A stretch of DNA of 64,000 bases from Mycolicibacterium iranicum (GCF_014190915.1 NZ_JACHVU010000013.1:1-64000), one strand, 5' to 3'. Counted from the first letter of the stretch, positions 50,185-58,993 are shown. Notes: generated by a model from the letters alone, not told the origin. Program-made: numbers and translations.

Positions 50185-50189
50185 CGGTA
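50094..50189 (-). repeat. Tandem array of the 32-bp repeat, three copies
   Basis: Copies at 50094-50125, 50126-50157 and 50158-50189, beginning (plus strand) TGTTCTGCTCTTCGCG. Copies 2 and 3 are identical through the core; copy 1 has one change (GCGGAAGC for GCGCAAGC). The core TTCGCGCAAGCGCTCATC is shared with the two-copy array at 37325-37388. It occupies the gap between the TetR and kinase genes almost completely. Confidence 0.88.
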
Positions 50190-50819
50190 AGCGCCGTCGT
50201 CGGCATAAATCGTGCGCAGCCACACGGTTTCGGCCGCGGTCAGCAGTTCGTCGCGGGTCAGCCGGCCGCCGACGGTGTAGCGCTCAAGGAGACGGTCGTT
50301 GAACTCCAGCAGGATGCCGGCGAGGAGCTCCGCCTGCGGACCGCCCGGTGCGCGCCCGCCGTCGCGTTCGGCGGCGATCATGCCCGCGACCGCCGGGACG
50401 AACGACTCGCGGGCGTCATCCCACACGTCGCGGATCGAGGCGTTCGTCGCCCGGGCTTCGAGCATCGCCTGCAGCAGATACCGGTGCGCATCGACGGTGT
50501 CGAGCAGTGCCACCAGCATCGCCCGGATCCTCTGCTGCGGTGGACGGTCGGTGCTGGTGAGCAGATCGCCGGCCAGGAAGCCGTCGTCGTACATGGGTTC
50601 CAGCAGGGCGGCCACCGCGGCCGCCTTGTTCTCGAAGTAGAAGTAGAACGCGGACCGGGTGACGCCCGCGCGCCGGGTGACGTCGGCGATGTTGAGCGCG
50701 TCGAAGCCGGATTCGCGCAGATGGTGGTCGAGCGAATCGAGGATGGCCACCCGCCTCAGGTCGCTCTTCTGAGGCTGGCGACGGTCGGTGGGCGACCGCA
50801 CCGGGAGTCCTCGCTGCAC
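50181..50819 (-). CDS. TetR-family transcriptional regulator
   Basis: A 212-residue TetR protein. The helix-turn-helix is LRRVAILDSLDHHLRESGFDALNIADVTRRAGVTRSAFYFYFENKAAAVAALL (about residues 21-73). The ligand domain contains MYDDGFLAGDLLTSTDRPPQQRIRAMLVALLDTVDAHRYLLQAM. GTG 50819 is the start. Its stop codon lies inside the repeat array and overlaps mini-ORF 1, linking it to the downstream kinase, which it may regulate. It follows cobIJ by 51 bases on the same strand but shows no link to cobalamin. Confidence 0.85.
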   Translation of the reverse strand: MQRGLPVRSPTDRRQPQKSDLRRVAILDSLDHHLRESGFDALNIADVTRRAGVTRSAFYFYFENKAAAVAALLEPMYDDGFLAGDLLTSTDRPPQQRIRAMLVALLDTVDAHRYLLQAMLEARATNASIRDVWDDARESFVPAVAGMIAAERDGGRAPGGPQAELLAGILLEFNDRLLERYTVGGRLTRDELLTAAETVWLRTIYADDGAYR

Positions 50820-50870
50820 GCGCGAGGTTAACCCGCAGTTCTGACGAGTGTCAACGATGCGCGACGCGCG

Positions 50871-52349
50871 TCAGGCCTCCGGATAACGCCGCAGCGTGAA
50901 AACCCGATCGGCGCCGTCGGCGCGATGCCAGCGGGTCTGCGACGACCCGATGATGAGAAGGCAACGCATGTCGACGTCGGCCGGGTCCAGCTCGCCCAAC
51001 GGAACGACGCGTACCGACTCGCCCGGCCCCGCGACGTCCCGGCCGATGACCACCGGCGTGGCCGGGTCGCGGTGCTCCAGCAGCAGGTCACGCATGGCCG
51101 CGACCTGCCAGGTGCGGGTCTTGGACGCCGGGTTGTAGATGGCCAGGACCATGTCAGCGGCCGCGGCGGCCGACACCCGCCGGGCGATCACCTCCCACGG
51201 CTTGAGCCGATCGGACAGCGAGATCACGGCGTAGTCGTGGCCCAGGGGCGCGCCGACGCGGCTGGCCACCGCCTGCGCGGCGGTCATCGCGGGGATGACC
51301 CGGACGTCCACGCCCGGCCACTGCTCGGCCTCTTCGAGCACCGCCGTCGCCATCGCGAACACCCCGGGGTCGCCCGAGGACACGACGGCAACGGTGCGGC
51401 CCTGCTCTGCCAGCTCGCAGGCCAGCCGGGCGCGCGCGGGCTCGTCGGTGTTGTCGCTGGGGTGACGGTGCTGCCCGTCCCGGACACCGACGCGGTCCAG
51501 GTAGGGCCCGTAGCCGATCAGGTCGGTGGCCGCCGCGAGCTCGTGGCGGCTCTGCGGTGTCATCCAGTTCGAGTCGCCGGGGCCCAGCCCGACCACCGCC
51601 ACCGACCCGGTGCCGCGCGGGGCGGGCCGGTCGCCGGCGAGCATCGTGATGGCGAAGTACGGCACGGAGTCGTCGTCGACGTCCGCGGCGGGCAGCACCC
51701 GCTGACGCTCGGTGCTCGCGCGCTCGACGTAGTACGCGTCACCGAGGCGGCCCGAAGCTGAAAGCGCCTGACGTACAGCAGGATACGAGCGTCCCAGTTT
51801 CATGATCACCGCGGCGTCGGTGTCGGCGAGCCGGCGCTGCAGTTCGTCGGCGGGCAGCGTGCCGGGCAGGATGGTCAGTATCTGATCGCCCTGGACCAGC
51901 GGCGTCGACACCGCTGCCGAGGCCGCGCTCACCGAGGTCACCCCCGGCACGATCACGGCGTCGAAGCGCTGCGTCAGCCGGGTGTGCATGTGCATGTAGG
52001 AGCTGTAGAAGAGCGGATCGCCCTCGGCCAGCAGCGCGACGTCGCGCCCGGCGTCGAGGTGCGCGGCGATCCGGTCGGCCGATTCCCGGTAGAAGTCGTC
52101 CATCGCCCCGGCGTAACCACCGGGGTGGTCGGACGTCTCCGTCGTGACGGGGTAGACCAGGTGCTCTTCGATCTGCCCGTCGCGCAGGTATGGCTCGGCG
52201 ATGCCGCGCGCGATGCTGCGCCCGTGCCGCGCGCTGTGGTAGGCCACCACGTCGGCGGCGGAGATCACCCGCGCGGCCTTGACCGTCACCAGTTCGGGGT
52301 CACCGGGCCCGAGTCCCACGCCCCAGAGCGTGCCCACCCGGCCGGTCAT
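50871..52349 (-). CDS. cobIJ: Bifunctional precorrin-2 C20-/precorrin-3B C17-methyltransferase
   Basis: A 492-residue fusion of two tetrapyrrole methyltransferases. The CobI half (1-240) starts GTLWGVGLGPGDPELVTVKAARVI and has LLAEGDPLFYSSYMHMHTRL and VPGVTSVSAASAA. The CobJ half (from about 245) starts VAVVGLGPGDSNWMTPQSRHELAAATDLIGYGPYLDRV and has VVSSGDPGVFAMATAVLEE and IYNPASKTRTWQ. The two act before and after CobG. The fusion is characteristic of mycobacteria (Rv2066). The ATG overlaps the cobH stop (ATGA). Confidence 0.96.
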   Translation of the reverse strand: MTGRVGTLWGVGLGPGDPELVTVKAARVISAADVVAYHSARHGRSIARGIAEPYLRDGQIEEHLVYPVTTETSDHPGGYAGAMDDFYRESADRIAAHLDAGRDVALLAEGDPLFYSSYMHMHTRLTQRFDAVIVPGVTSVSAASAAVSTPLVQGDQILTILPGTLPADELQRRLADTDAAVIMKLGRSYPAVRQALSASGRLGDAYYVERASTERQRVLPAADVDDDSVPYFAITMLAGDRPAPRGTGSVAVVGLGPGDSNWMTPQSRHELAAATDLIGYGPYLDRVGVRDGQHRHPSDNTDEPARARLACELAEQGRTVAVVSSGDPGVFAMATAVLEEAEQWPGVDVRVIPAMTAAQAVASRVGAPLGHDYAVISLSDRLKPWEVIARRVSAAAAADMVLAIYNPASKTRTWQVAAMRDLLLEHRDPATPVVIGRDVAGPGESVRVVPLGELDPADVDMRCLLIIGSSQTRWHRADGADRVFTLRRYPEA

Positions 52350-52972
52350 TCTTGTTCTGCCGCAATCGCGTTGACGGCGGCAGCGGCCATTGCGCTACCT
52401 CCGCGGCGGCCCGTGACCACGAGATATGACATGCCGCGGTCGTTGTCGATGAGCTCCTGTTTGGACTGGGCCGAGCCGACGAACCCGACGGGGCCGCCGA
52501 GCACCGAGGTGGGCGGGGCGACGCCGTCGTCGAGGAGCTCCAGCAGCCGGAACAGGGCGGTGGGGGCGTTGCCGATGGCGAAGACCGCCCCCGGGATCCG
52601 GTCCACCCACAGGTCCACCCCGGCCGCCGAGCGGGTGCTGCCGAGGCGGGCCGCCAGGTCGGCGGCACGCGGGTCGGCCACCAGGGACACGACCTCGTTG
52701 TCGGCGGGCAGACGCATCCGGGTGATGCCCGACGCGACCATCGAGGAATCGCACAGGATCGGCGCACCGGCCGCCAGGGCCGCGTGCGTGCGGGTCACCA
52801 CATCCGGGGTGAACTCGACATGCTCGGCGACGTCGACCTGTCCGCAGGTGTGGATCAGCCGGACGACCACGCGGGAGACGTCATCGGGGAATCGGGCGAG
52901 GTCCGCCTCGGCGCGAATGGTCGCAAACGACTGCCGATAGATCTCTGCGGCGTCGCGGATGTAGTCGAGCAC
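52346..52972 (-). CDS. cobH: Precorrin-8X methylmutase
   Basis: CobH moves a methyl group from C11 to C12 of precorrin-8X, giving hydrogenobyrinate. The 208 residues include YIRDAAEIYRQSFATIRAEADLARFPDDVSRVVVRLIHTCGQVDVAEHVEFT, where the His of RLIHTCG is the catalytic residue, GAPILCDSSMVASGITRMRLPADNEV, and FAIGNAPTALFRLLELL... PVGFVGSAQSKQEL. It starts nine bases after cobG and overlaps cobIJ, so cobG-cobH-cobIJ is one operon. Confidence 0.96.
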   Translation of the reverse strand: MLDYIRDAAEIYRQSFATIRAEADLARFPDDVSRVVVRLIHTCGQVDVAEHVEFTPDVVTRTHAALAAGAPILCDSSMVASGITRMRLPADNEVVSLVADPRAADLAARLGSTRSAAGVDLWVDRIPGAVFAIGNAPTALFRLLELLDDGVAPPTSVLGGPVGFVGSAQSKQELIDNDRGMSYLVVTGRRGGSAMAAAAVNAIAAEQE

Positions 52973-52981
52973 CCGCCCACC

Positions 52982-54100
52982 CTACGGGTGCGGTTCGCGG
53001 GCCCGGTAGCCGTCTCCGGTAGCCACCAGCACCTGGCCGTGGGCCGGGCTCCCGCATGCCCGCTCGCAGCCGACGAAGTGCCGATGCGAGGTGATCGCGG
53101 GGTCGACCGCCGCGGCGGCGTCGGCCCGGACGTCGGCGATCGAGTGTGCGCATCCGGGGCTGCCGGTGCATGCGGACAGCGCCAACCAGGGGGAGTCCTC
53201 GTCGAAGACCAGGCCCAGCGGTGCGAGCACGCGCAGCGCGACGTCGGCGACCCCCTCGTCGAGATCGAAGAGCAGGACCGACCGCCACGGAGTGACGGCC
53301 AGCGGTGCGCCGACCGCCGCGAGGTAGCGCGCCAGCTGGGCGTCGAGGACCCCGAGGGGGATCGCCGCGCCGAGGGTGATCAACCCGTCGTCCTGCTCGA
53401 TCCACCCCACCGGGGGGCGGGTCTGCGCGGCCCAGGTCGTACCGGGCGGCGCGGTGGGTGTCCGGGTGCCCAGCAGCACCGCGGGATCGTCGAGTTCGCC
53501 CACACGCCAGTGCTTGTCGCGGATGTCGAGGAAGCGCCCGGCGATGTCGAGCAGTTCGTCGACGGCCTCGCCCAGGGCGATCCGCACCCCGGTGTCCCGG
53601 CCGGCGAGCAGCAGAGCGGCGCGGGATCCGTCGAGCGCGTGCACCCCGACGTCGGCGCCCAGTCCCGAGATGTCGGCGCGGCCGTCGTCGATGCCGAACA
53701 GGAACCGGCCCGGCAGTGCCGCGAGGCGGGGGTCGCGGCGGATGGCGGCATCGAGATCGGCCACCAGGCCGCGGACGTCGGCGAGCCCTCCGTGCCGGCC
53801 CGACAGCGGCGACGCCACGATGTTGCGCACCCGCTCGTGGGTGGGCGTCGGCAGCAGGTCAGCCGCGGCGAGACGGCCGGCGACTGCCGGGGCGTCGTGG
53901 ACGCCCCGGATCTGCAGGTTGCCGCGGGACGTCAGCTCCAGGGTCGAGGAGCCCAGTTCCGAGGCGGTCTGTGCGAGCGCCTCCAGCTGCGCGGCGGTGA
54001 TCGCACCTCCGGGCAGTCGAACCCGGGCGAGCTCACCGTCGGCGGCCCGATGTGTCTGGAGTGCACCGGGACACGCGTCGTCGTCGCGAACCCTGGCCAT
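52982..54100 (-). CDS. cobG: Precorrin-3B synthase
   Basis: CobG is an oxygen-dependent enzyme related to sulfite and nitrite reductase that hydroxylates precorrin-3A and forms the lactone of precorrin-3B; it defines the aerobic pathway. The 372 residues show two ferredoxin-like half repeats (RVRLPGGAITAAQLEALAQTASELGSSTLELTSRGNLQIRGV early) and the Fe-S/sirohaem-type cysteines near the end: LSACTGSPGCAHS and HFVGCERACGSP. It is the first gene of the cobG-cobH-cobIJ operon. Confidence 0.94.
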   Translation of the reverse strand: MARVRDDDACPGALQTHRAADGELARVRLPGGAITAAQLEALAQTASELGSSTLELTSRGNLQIRGVHDAPAVAGRLAAADLLPTPTHERVRNIVASPLSGRHGGLADVRGLVADLDAAIRRDPRLAALPGRFLFGIDDGRADISGLGADVGVHALDGSRAALLLAGRDTGVRIALGEAVDELLDIAGRFLDIRDKHWRVGELDDPAVLLGTRTPTAPPGTTWAAQTRPPVGWIEQDDGLITLGAAIPLGVLDAQLARYLAAVGAPLAVTPWRSVLLFDLDEGVADVALRVLAPLGLVFDEDSPWLALSACTGSPGCAHSIADVRADAAAAVDPAITSHRHFVGCERACGSPAHGQVLVATGDGYRAREPHP

Positions 54101-54130
54101 CCGTCCACGGTACCCGCCGGCACCGCTCGG

Positions 54131-55051
54131 TCAGCTCGCGAGCCGGACCGGTTCGACGACCGCGGAGTAGGTCGACGCGTCGCCGGCGACCACCCGGCTG
54201 CGTTCGCCGTGGACGTCGACGGGGATGTCGCCCGCCAGGGTGACGCGGCTGAGACGCCGGAACTGGTCGTCGTAGTCGGAGACGGCGTAGTGCTGGGTCG
54301 CCCTGTTGTCCCACACCGCGATGTCGCCCAGCTCCCAGCTCCACCGAATGGTGTTCTCCAGCTTCGTGATCCGGTTCTGCAGCAGCTGGAACAGCGCCGC
54401 GGACTCGGACTGGCCCAGGCCGACGAAATGCTTGACGAAGTGGCCGAGCAGGAGCACCTTGCGGCCCGTCTCCGGGTGCACCCTTACCACCGGATGCTCG
54501 GTCTCGTAGTAGTCGGAGACGAACTCCTCGCGGTACTGCCGTTCGGTGTCGGCGAGGTGCTCCAGGCGCGCGTCGACGTCGCCGGCGTAGTCGTAGGTGT
54601 TGGTGTGTACCGCCCACAGGCTCTCCGCGAGCGCCCGCAGGGGTTCGGGCAGCCTGTCGTAGGCGGCTTCGGTCGAGGCCCATGTGGTCGTCCCGCCGTA
54701 CGGCGGCAACGTGATCGCCCGTAGCAACGACGCCTTGGGGATGCGGTCGACGAACGTGACGTCGGTGTGCCAGCTGTTGGCCTTGTCGTAGCGCGAGTCG
54801 ATCGGCAGCACCTTGGCGCCGCGCGACGTGACCGTCGGATGCGCGGTCGTCGGCGTGCCCAGCATCCGGGCGAACGCCAACTGGCTGTCGTCGTCGAGGC
54901 CGTGCTGCCCGCGCAGGAAGATCACCTTGTGCTCCAGCAGCGCGTCGTTGATCCGGTCCGCGGTCGCGGCATCCACGCCGCGGGCGAGGTCGACCCCGTC
55001 GACGCGCGCACCGATCCGAGCGCCGAGCTTGACCACCTTCACCGATGACAC
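54131..55051 (-). CDS. TauD/TfdA-family Fe(II)/2-oxoglutarate dioxygenase (alkylsulfatase-like)
   Basis: A 306-residue dioxygenase. The iron triad is His and Asp of NSWHTDVTF and His of WDNRATQHYA; the 2-oxoglutarate Arg is in FRRLSRVTLAGD. The body (PKASLLRAITLPPYGGTTTWASTEAAYDRLPEPLRALAESLWAVHTNTYDY) closely resembles Rv3406/AtsK-type enzymes that oxidatively cleave alkyl sulfates, releasing sulfate and an aldehyde. A sulfur-scavenging role is therefore likely, but taurine-type substrates are not excluded. GTG 55051 has a good GGAGGT upstream. It is divergent from the osmoprotectant importer with 185 bp between. Confidence 0.88.
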   Translation of the reverse strand: MSSVKVVKLGARIGARVDGVDLARGVDAATADRINDALLEHKVIFLRGQHGLDDDSQLAFARMLGTPTTAHPTVTSRGAKVLPIDSRYDKANSWHTDVTFVDRIPKASLLRAITLPPYGGTTTWASTEAAYDRLPEPLRALAESLWAVHTNTYDYAGDVDARLEHLADTERQYREEFVSDYYETEHPVVRVHPETGRKVLLLGHFVKHFVGLGQSESAALFQLLQNRITKLENTIRWSWELGDIAVWDNRATQHYAVSDYDDQFRRLSRVTLAGDIPVDVHGERSRVVAGDASTYSAVVEPVRLAS

Positions 55052-55236
55052 GTTCCCACCTCCATAGCGTGAGCTCAGTTGCTGGGCTCCCGTGCCACTG
55101 TGTCGCGGATCGGCGCGCGCTCACACCCTTAGATTCACCGCGAATCGAAACCGCGCCGTTTCAGCGAAGTCAAGATCGGGTAAGGGAGATCAGCGCCAGT
55201 CAACGGATCGTGCATAGCGCGGGAAAGTCGAGAGCA

Positions 55237-55884
55237 GTGAGCTCCCTGTGGGAATACGTCTCTGCGCACTATCCGCAGTTGATCTTCGATTCATACCAGC
55301 ACGTCAGCGCGGTCGTGCAGAGCGTGCTGATCGCCACCGTGCTCGGCGTGCTGATCGGGGTCCTCAGCTATCGCAGCGCCCTGGCGGCCAATCTGGCCAC
55401 CACCACCTCCAGCGTCATCCTGACCGTTCCGTCGTTCGCGCTGCTCGGTCTGTTGATTCCGCTGTTCGGCCTCGGCGTGATCACCAGTGTGACCGCCCTG
55501 GTGCTGTACTCGCTGCTGCCCATCGTGCGCAACACGATCGTCGGTCTCAACGCCGTCGACCCCGCGCTGACCGATGCCGCCCGCGGTATCGGGATGAGCA
55601 GGCTGGACACGTTGCGCAGGGTGGAGCTCCGGCTGGTCTGGCCGGCCATCCTGTCCGGCATGCGGCTGAGCACCCAGATGTCGATGGGGGTGCTGGCGAT
55701 CGCGGCCTACGTCAAGGGGCCCGGGCTGGGCAACCTGATCTTCGCGGGCCTGGCACGGGTCGGCAGCCCCACCGCGCTGCCGATGGCCTTGAGCGGCACC
55801 TTGCTCATCGTGACCCTCGCACTGGCGCTCGACGCCGTCCTGGTCCTCATCGGGCGGCTCACGACCTCGAAAGGCATTCGGTGA
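55237..55884 (+). CDS. proW: Osmoprotectant ABC transporter permease (OpuCB/ProW-like)
   Basis: A 215-residue BPD-type permease: SVLIATVLGVLIGVLSYRSALAANLATTTSSVILTVPSFALLGLLIPLFGLGVITSVTALVLYSLLPIVRNTIVGLNAVDPALTDAARGIGMSRLDTLRRVELRLVWPAILSGM contains the EAA-like coupling loop (DAARGIGMSRLDTLRRVELRLV). GTG 55237 gives the usual length; the frame is open to 55045 with non-family sequence. Its stop overlaps the ATPase start (GTGA). Four genes follow each other with such overlaps, one transport unit for glycine betaine, choline or a similar quaternary amine. Confidence 0.9.
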   Translation: MSSLWEYVSAHYPQLIFDSYQHVSAVVQSVLIATVLGVLIGVLSYRSALAANLATTTSSVILTVPSFALLGLLIPLFGLGVITSVTALVLYSLLPIVRNTIVGLNAVDPALTDAARGIGMSRLDTLRRVELRLVWPAILSGMRLSTQMSMGVLAIAAYVKGPGLGNLIFAGLARVGSPTALPMALSGTLLIVTLALALDAVLVLIGRLTTSKGIR

Positions 55885-57050
55885 CAGAGCAATTAGACCC
55901 TACCGGGGTGCGCATAGAACTCGACCACGTGTCGAAGGTGTATCCGGGAGCCAGGCAACCGGCCGTCGACGACGTATCCCTGGAGATCCCCGCCGGGGAG
56001 ATCGTGATCTTCGTCGGCCCGTCCGGGTGCGGGAAGACCACGACGATGCGGATGATCAACCGGCTCAGCGAGCCGACGTCGGGCCGCATCCTGATCGGCG
56101 ACAAGGACGCGCTGTCGATCAAGCCCACCGAGCTGCGCCGCTCCATCGGCTACGCCATCCAGCAGGCGGGACTGTTCCCGCACATGACGATCCGCCAGAA
56201 CGTCGGGCTCGTTCCCGGCCTTCTCGGCTGGGACCGGGGCCGTATCGGCGACCGGGTCGACGAACTGCTCGACCTGGTCGGCCTCGAACCCACCCAGTAC
56301 GCCGACCGTTACCCACGCCAGCTCTCCGGCGGCCAGCAGCAACGTGTCGGTGTGGCCCGGGCCCTGGCGGCCGACCCGCCGGTGCTGCTGATGGACGAGC
56401 CGTTCGGCGCCGTCGATCCCATCACCCGCAGCACGCTGCAGGACGAGTTGCTGCGGCTGCAGACCGAGCTTCGCAAGACCATCGTCTTCGTCACCCACGA
56501 CTTCGGGGAGGCGGTGAAACTCGGCGACCGGATCGCGGTGCTGGGACAGCAGTCCAAGGTGCTGCAGTACGACACCCCGCAGAACATCCTGGCCAGCCCC
56601 GCCGACGACACTGTCGCCGGCTTCGTCGGCTCCGGGGCGTCGCTGCGTCAGCTCGGGCTGCTGCGCGTCAAGGACGTCGCGCTCGAGACGCGCCCGTCGG
56701 TGCACCGCGGCGACAGCGTCGACCACGTCCGCTCGGTGATCGCCGGCAGCGAATGCGACTGGGCGGTGGTCCTCGACGACCGCGAGCGTCCCGTCAGCTG
56801 GGTGCGGGAAGGCCGGCTCCGGCATGCCGATTCACTCGCCGACGCCGTGGAGACGCTGGACCTGGTGAGCACCCAGTCGACGCTGGAGGACGCCCTGGAG
56901 GCGATCCTCGCTGAGCAGCACGCGTCGGCCGTCGTGGCCGGGCCGGGCAACCGCTACATGGGGGTGGTCACCCTGGACACCCTGATCGACACGATCACCA
57001 GCCTGCGCGCCGACGCCGAGGCGTCCACCGCCGCCGAAGGCCCGTCGTGA
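55881..57050 (+). CDS. proV: Osmoprotectant ABC transporter ATPase with CBS domains (OpuCA/ProV-like)
   Basis: A 389-residue ATPase. Walker A is GPSGCGKT, the Q-loop IQQAGLFPHMTI, the ABC signature LSGGQQQR, Walker B VLLMDEP, and the switch His is in FVTHDFGEAVKLGDR. After about residue 255 comes a pair of CBS-like repeats (VHRGDSVDHVRSVIAGSECDWAVVLDDRERPVSWV and TLEDALEAILAEQHASAVVAGPGNRYMGVVTLDTLIDTI). In OpuA-type importers such domains sense ionic strength, so transport may be switched on by salt. It overlaps both permease genes by four bases. Confidence 0.94.
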   Translation: MTEQLDPTGVRIELDHVSKVYPGARQPAVDDVSLEIPAGEIVIFVGPSGCGKTTTMRMINRLSEPTSGRILIGDKDALSIKPTELRRSIGYAIQQAGLFPHMTIRQNVGLVPGLLGWDRGRIGDRVDELLDLVGLEPTQYADRYPRQLSGGQQQRVGVARALAADPPVLLMDEPFGAVDPITRSTLQDELLRLQTELRKTIVFVTHDFGEAVKLGDRIAVLGQQSKVLQYDTPQNILASPADDTVAGFVGSGASLRQLGLLRVKDVALETRPSVHRGDSVDHVRSVIAGSECDWAVVLDDRERPVSWVREGRLRHADSLADAVETLDLVSTQSTLEDALEAILAEQHASAVVAGPGNRYMGVVTLDTLIDTITSLRADAEASTAAEGPS

Positions 57051-57826
57051 CGACGGTGACCGACACGGCCGCGGCGTCCGGCACACCCTCGGCGACGCGG
57101 GCTGAGCGGCTGCGCCTGTTCGTCCAGCCGGTGCTGGTGCTGATCGTCGCGGCCGCCGTGGTGTTCTGGGCGTTCCACCGCGAGCTGACCGCCACCCAGC
57201 AGGAGAACATCAACCCCGCCAACGTCGCCACGCTGATCTGGCAGCACCTGCTGATCACCGCCGCCGTCACCGCGATCGTGCTCGTCATCGGTGTCCCACT
57301 GGGCGTGTTGGTCACCCGCCCGGGCGCGAAGGTGTTGCGGCCCTTGTTCGTCGGTATCGCCAACGTGGGGCAGGCCGCACCCGCGATCGGCTTGCTGGTC
57401 CTGCTGTTCCTGCTCACCGCCAAGACCGGCTTCTGGATCGGTGTGCTGCCGATCGCGCTCTACTCCCTGCTTCCGGTGCTGTCCAGCACGATCCTGGGCA
57501 TCGATCAGGTGGACCGGCCGCTGATCGACGCCGGTCTCGGGCAGGGCATGTCGCGGCGGTCGCTGCTGGTGCGCGTCGAGCTGCCGCTGGCCGTCCCGTA
57601 CATCCTCGCCGGGCTCCGTACCTCGCTCGTGCTGGCCGTCGGCACTGCGACGCTGTCGTTCCTGGTCAACGCCGGCGGTCTCGGCATCCTGATCGACACC
57701 GGCTACAAGCTCCAGGACAACGTGACGCTGATCCTGGGCAGCGTGCTGGCGGTCTGCCTTGCGCTGCTGGTGGATTGGCTGGGCGGGCTGGCCGAGTACT
57801 TCATCAGCCCGAAGGGGCTGCGGTGA
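57047..57826 (+). CDS. proZ: Osmoprotectant ABC transporter permease 2 (OpuCD/ProZ-like)
   Basis: A 259-residue permease with about six membrane helices. It has the same coupling loop as its partner (LIDAGLGQGMSRRSLLVRVELPLAVPYILAGLRTSLVLAVGTATLSFLVNAGGLGILIDTG). GTG 57047 overlaps the ATPase stop; the stop overlaps the start of the binding protein. The pair of different permeases around one ATPase and one binding protein matches ProXVWZ of M. tuberculosis, though the order here is W-V-Z-X. Confidence 0.9.
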   Translation: MTTVTDTAAASGTPSATRAERLRLFVQPVLVLIVAAAVVFWAFHRELTATQQENINPANVATLIWQHLLITAAVTAIVLVIGVPLGVLVTRPGAKVLRPLFVGIANVGQAAPAIGLLVLLFLLTAKTGFWIGVLPIALYSLLPVLSSTILGIDQVDRPLIDAGLGQGMSRRSLLVRVELPLAVPYILAGLRTSLVLAVGTATLSFLVNAGGLGILIDTGYKLQDNVTLILGSVLAVCLALLVDWLGGLAEYFISPKGLR

Positions 57827-58800
57827 TGAGGCTGCGTTCGACACTGGCCGTGGCGGCGACGCTCGTGCTGACCCTGTCGGGGTGTGGGCTGGGGTCGGGC
57901 AGCACGGTGCCGCTGGAGGTCGGTCCCGGTTCGGTGCAACCGAACCCCGCCCTGGAAGGCGTCCGCATCACGGTCGGCTCCAAGGAGTACACCGAGCAGG
58001 TGATCATGGGTTACATCCTGGAGTTCACACTCGCCGCGGCGGGGGCCGAGGTGCGTGACCTCACCGGCATCGTCGGATCCCGAAGCACCAGGGAGGCACA
58101 GCTTTCCGGGCAGGTGGACGTCGCCTACGAATTCACCGGCAACGCCTGGATCAACTACCTCGGACACGAAAAGCCCATCCCCGACACCAGGGAGCAGTAC
58201 GAGGCCGTCCGCGACGAGGATCTCGAACGCAACGACATGGTGTGGCTGGAACCCGGCCCGATGGACGACACCTATGCGCTCGCGGCGAGCCCGCAGACCG
58301 TCGAACGTACCGGCGTGCGCACTCTGTCGGACTACGCAGCGCTGGTGCTGCGCAACCCCGCCGCGGCGCGCACCTGCGTCGACACCGAGTTCCGCGCCCG
58401 CCAGGACGGCTTCCCGGGGATGGCCGCGGCCTACGGATTCGATCCGGCCCGCGCGCAGACCCCGATCCTGCAGGTGGGCATCATCTACCAGGCCACCTCC
58501 GACGGCACCGAGTGCGACTTCGGCGAGGTGTTCACCACCGACGGCCGCATCGCCGCGCTGAACCTGACGGTGCTGACCGACGACAAGCAGTTCTTCGCCC
58601 ACTACAACCCGTCGGTGACCATGAAACGCGAGTTCTTCGAGGCGCATCCGGAGATCGCCGAGGTCACCGCCCCGGTCACGGCCGCGCTGACCAATGAGGC
58701 GATCACCGAGATGAACAAGCAGGTCGATGTGGAGGGCCGCGATCCCAGTGCCGTGGCCCGCGACTGGATGGTCTCGGAAGGCTTCGTCACCGCCGACTAG
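57826..58800 (+). CDS. proX: Osmoprotectant-binding lipoprotein (OpuCC/ProX-like)
   Basis: A 324-residue lipoprotein: the signal RSTLAVAATLVLTLSGC has the lipobox LSGC, putting the mature protein on the outside of the membrane. The OpuAC-like binding domain starts VRITVGSKEYTEQVIMGYILEFTLAAAGAEVRDLTGIVGSRSTREAQLSGQVDVAYEFTGNAWINYLG, where the aromatic residues (Y, W) would form the box that holds a quaternary ammonium group. ATG 57826 shares a base with the permease stop; GTG 57823 is an equally good alternative. The ligand is betaine or choline-like by family. Confidence 0.92.
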   Translation: MRLRSTLAVAATLVLTLSGCGLGSGSTVPLEVGPGSVQPNPALEGVRITVGSKEYTEQVIMGYILEFTLAAAGAEVRDLTGIVGSRSTREAQLSGQVDVAYEFTGNAWINYLGHEKPIPDTREQYEAVRDEDLERNDMVWLEPGPMDDTYALAASPQTVERTGVRTLSDYAALVLRNPAAARTCVDTEFRARQDGFPGMAAAYGFDPARAQTPILQVGIIYQATSDGTECDFGEVFTTDGRIAALNLTVLTDDKQFFAHYNPSVTMKREFFEAHPEIAEVTAPVTAALTNEAITEMNKQVDVEGRDPSAVARDWMVSEGFVTAD

Positions 58801-58993
58801 TGGTCTGCGCCGTTTTGGGCGACCGAGTGGACCGCCCAGCGCGCAATCTGTGACCGTCGTCACTTCGGCGCGAAGCTGGTTCCGTCCGGCACAGAACGCC
58901 CGCTCAAGGTGATACCGGCGGTACCGTCCTGCTTACTGAATCCGTGTCGAACACGATGTCCGCCCGGATTCGCCACGACTTTCGGAGGTATCC

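Noticed and set aside
50094..50189. CRISPR array
   Set aside because: The 32-bp units are directly joined with no unique spacers, there are only three, and no cas genes are near. They are coding-like tandem repeats.
55081..55112. GCCACTG-like string before proW, resembling a conserved piece of cobalamin riboswitches
   Set aside because: Only this short piece fits. No B12 box (GAGACCTGCC-like) or P1 pairing is seen, and the downstream genes are an osmoprotectant importer. No cobalamin riboswitch is visible before cobG or cobN either.
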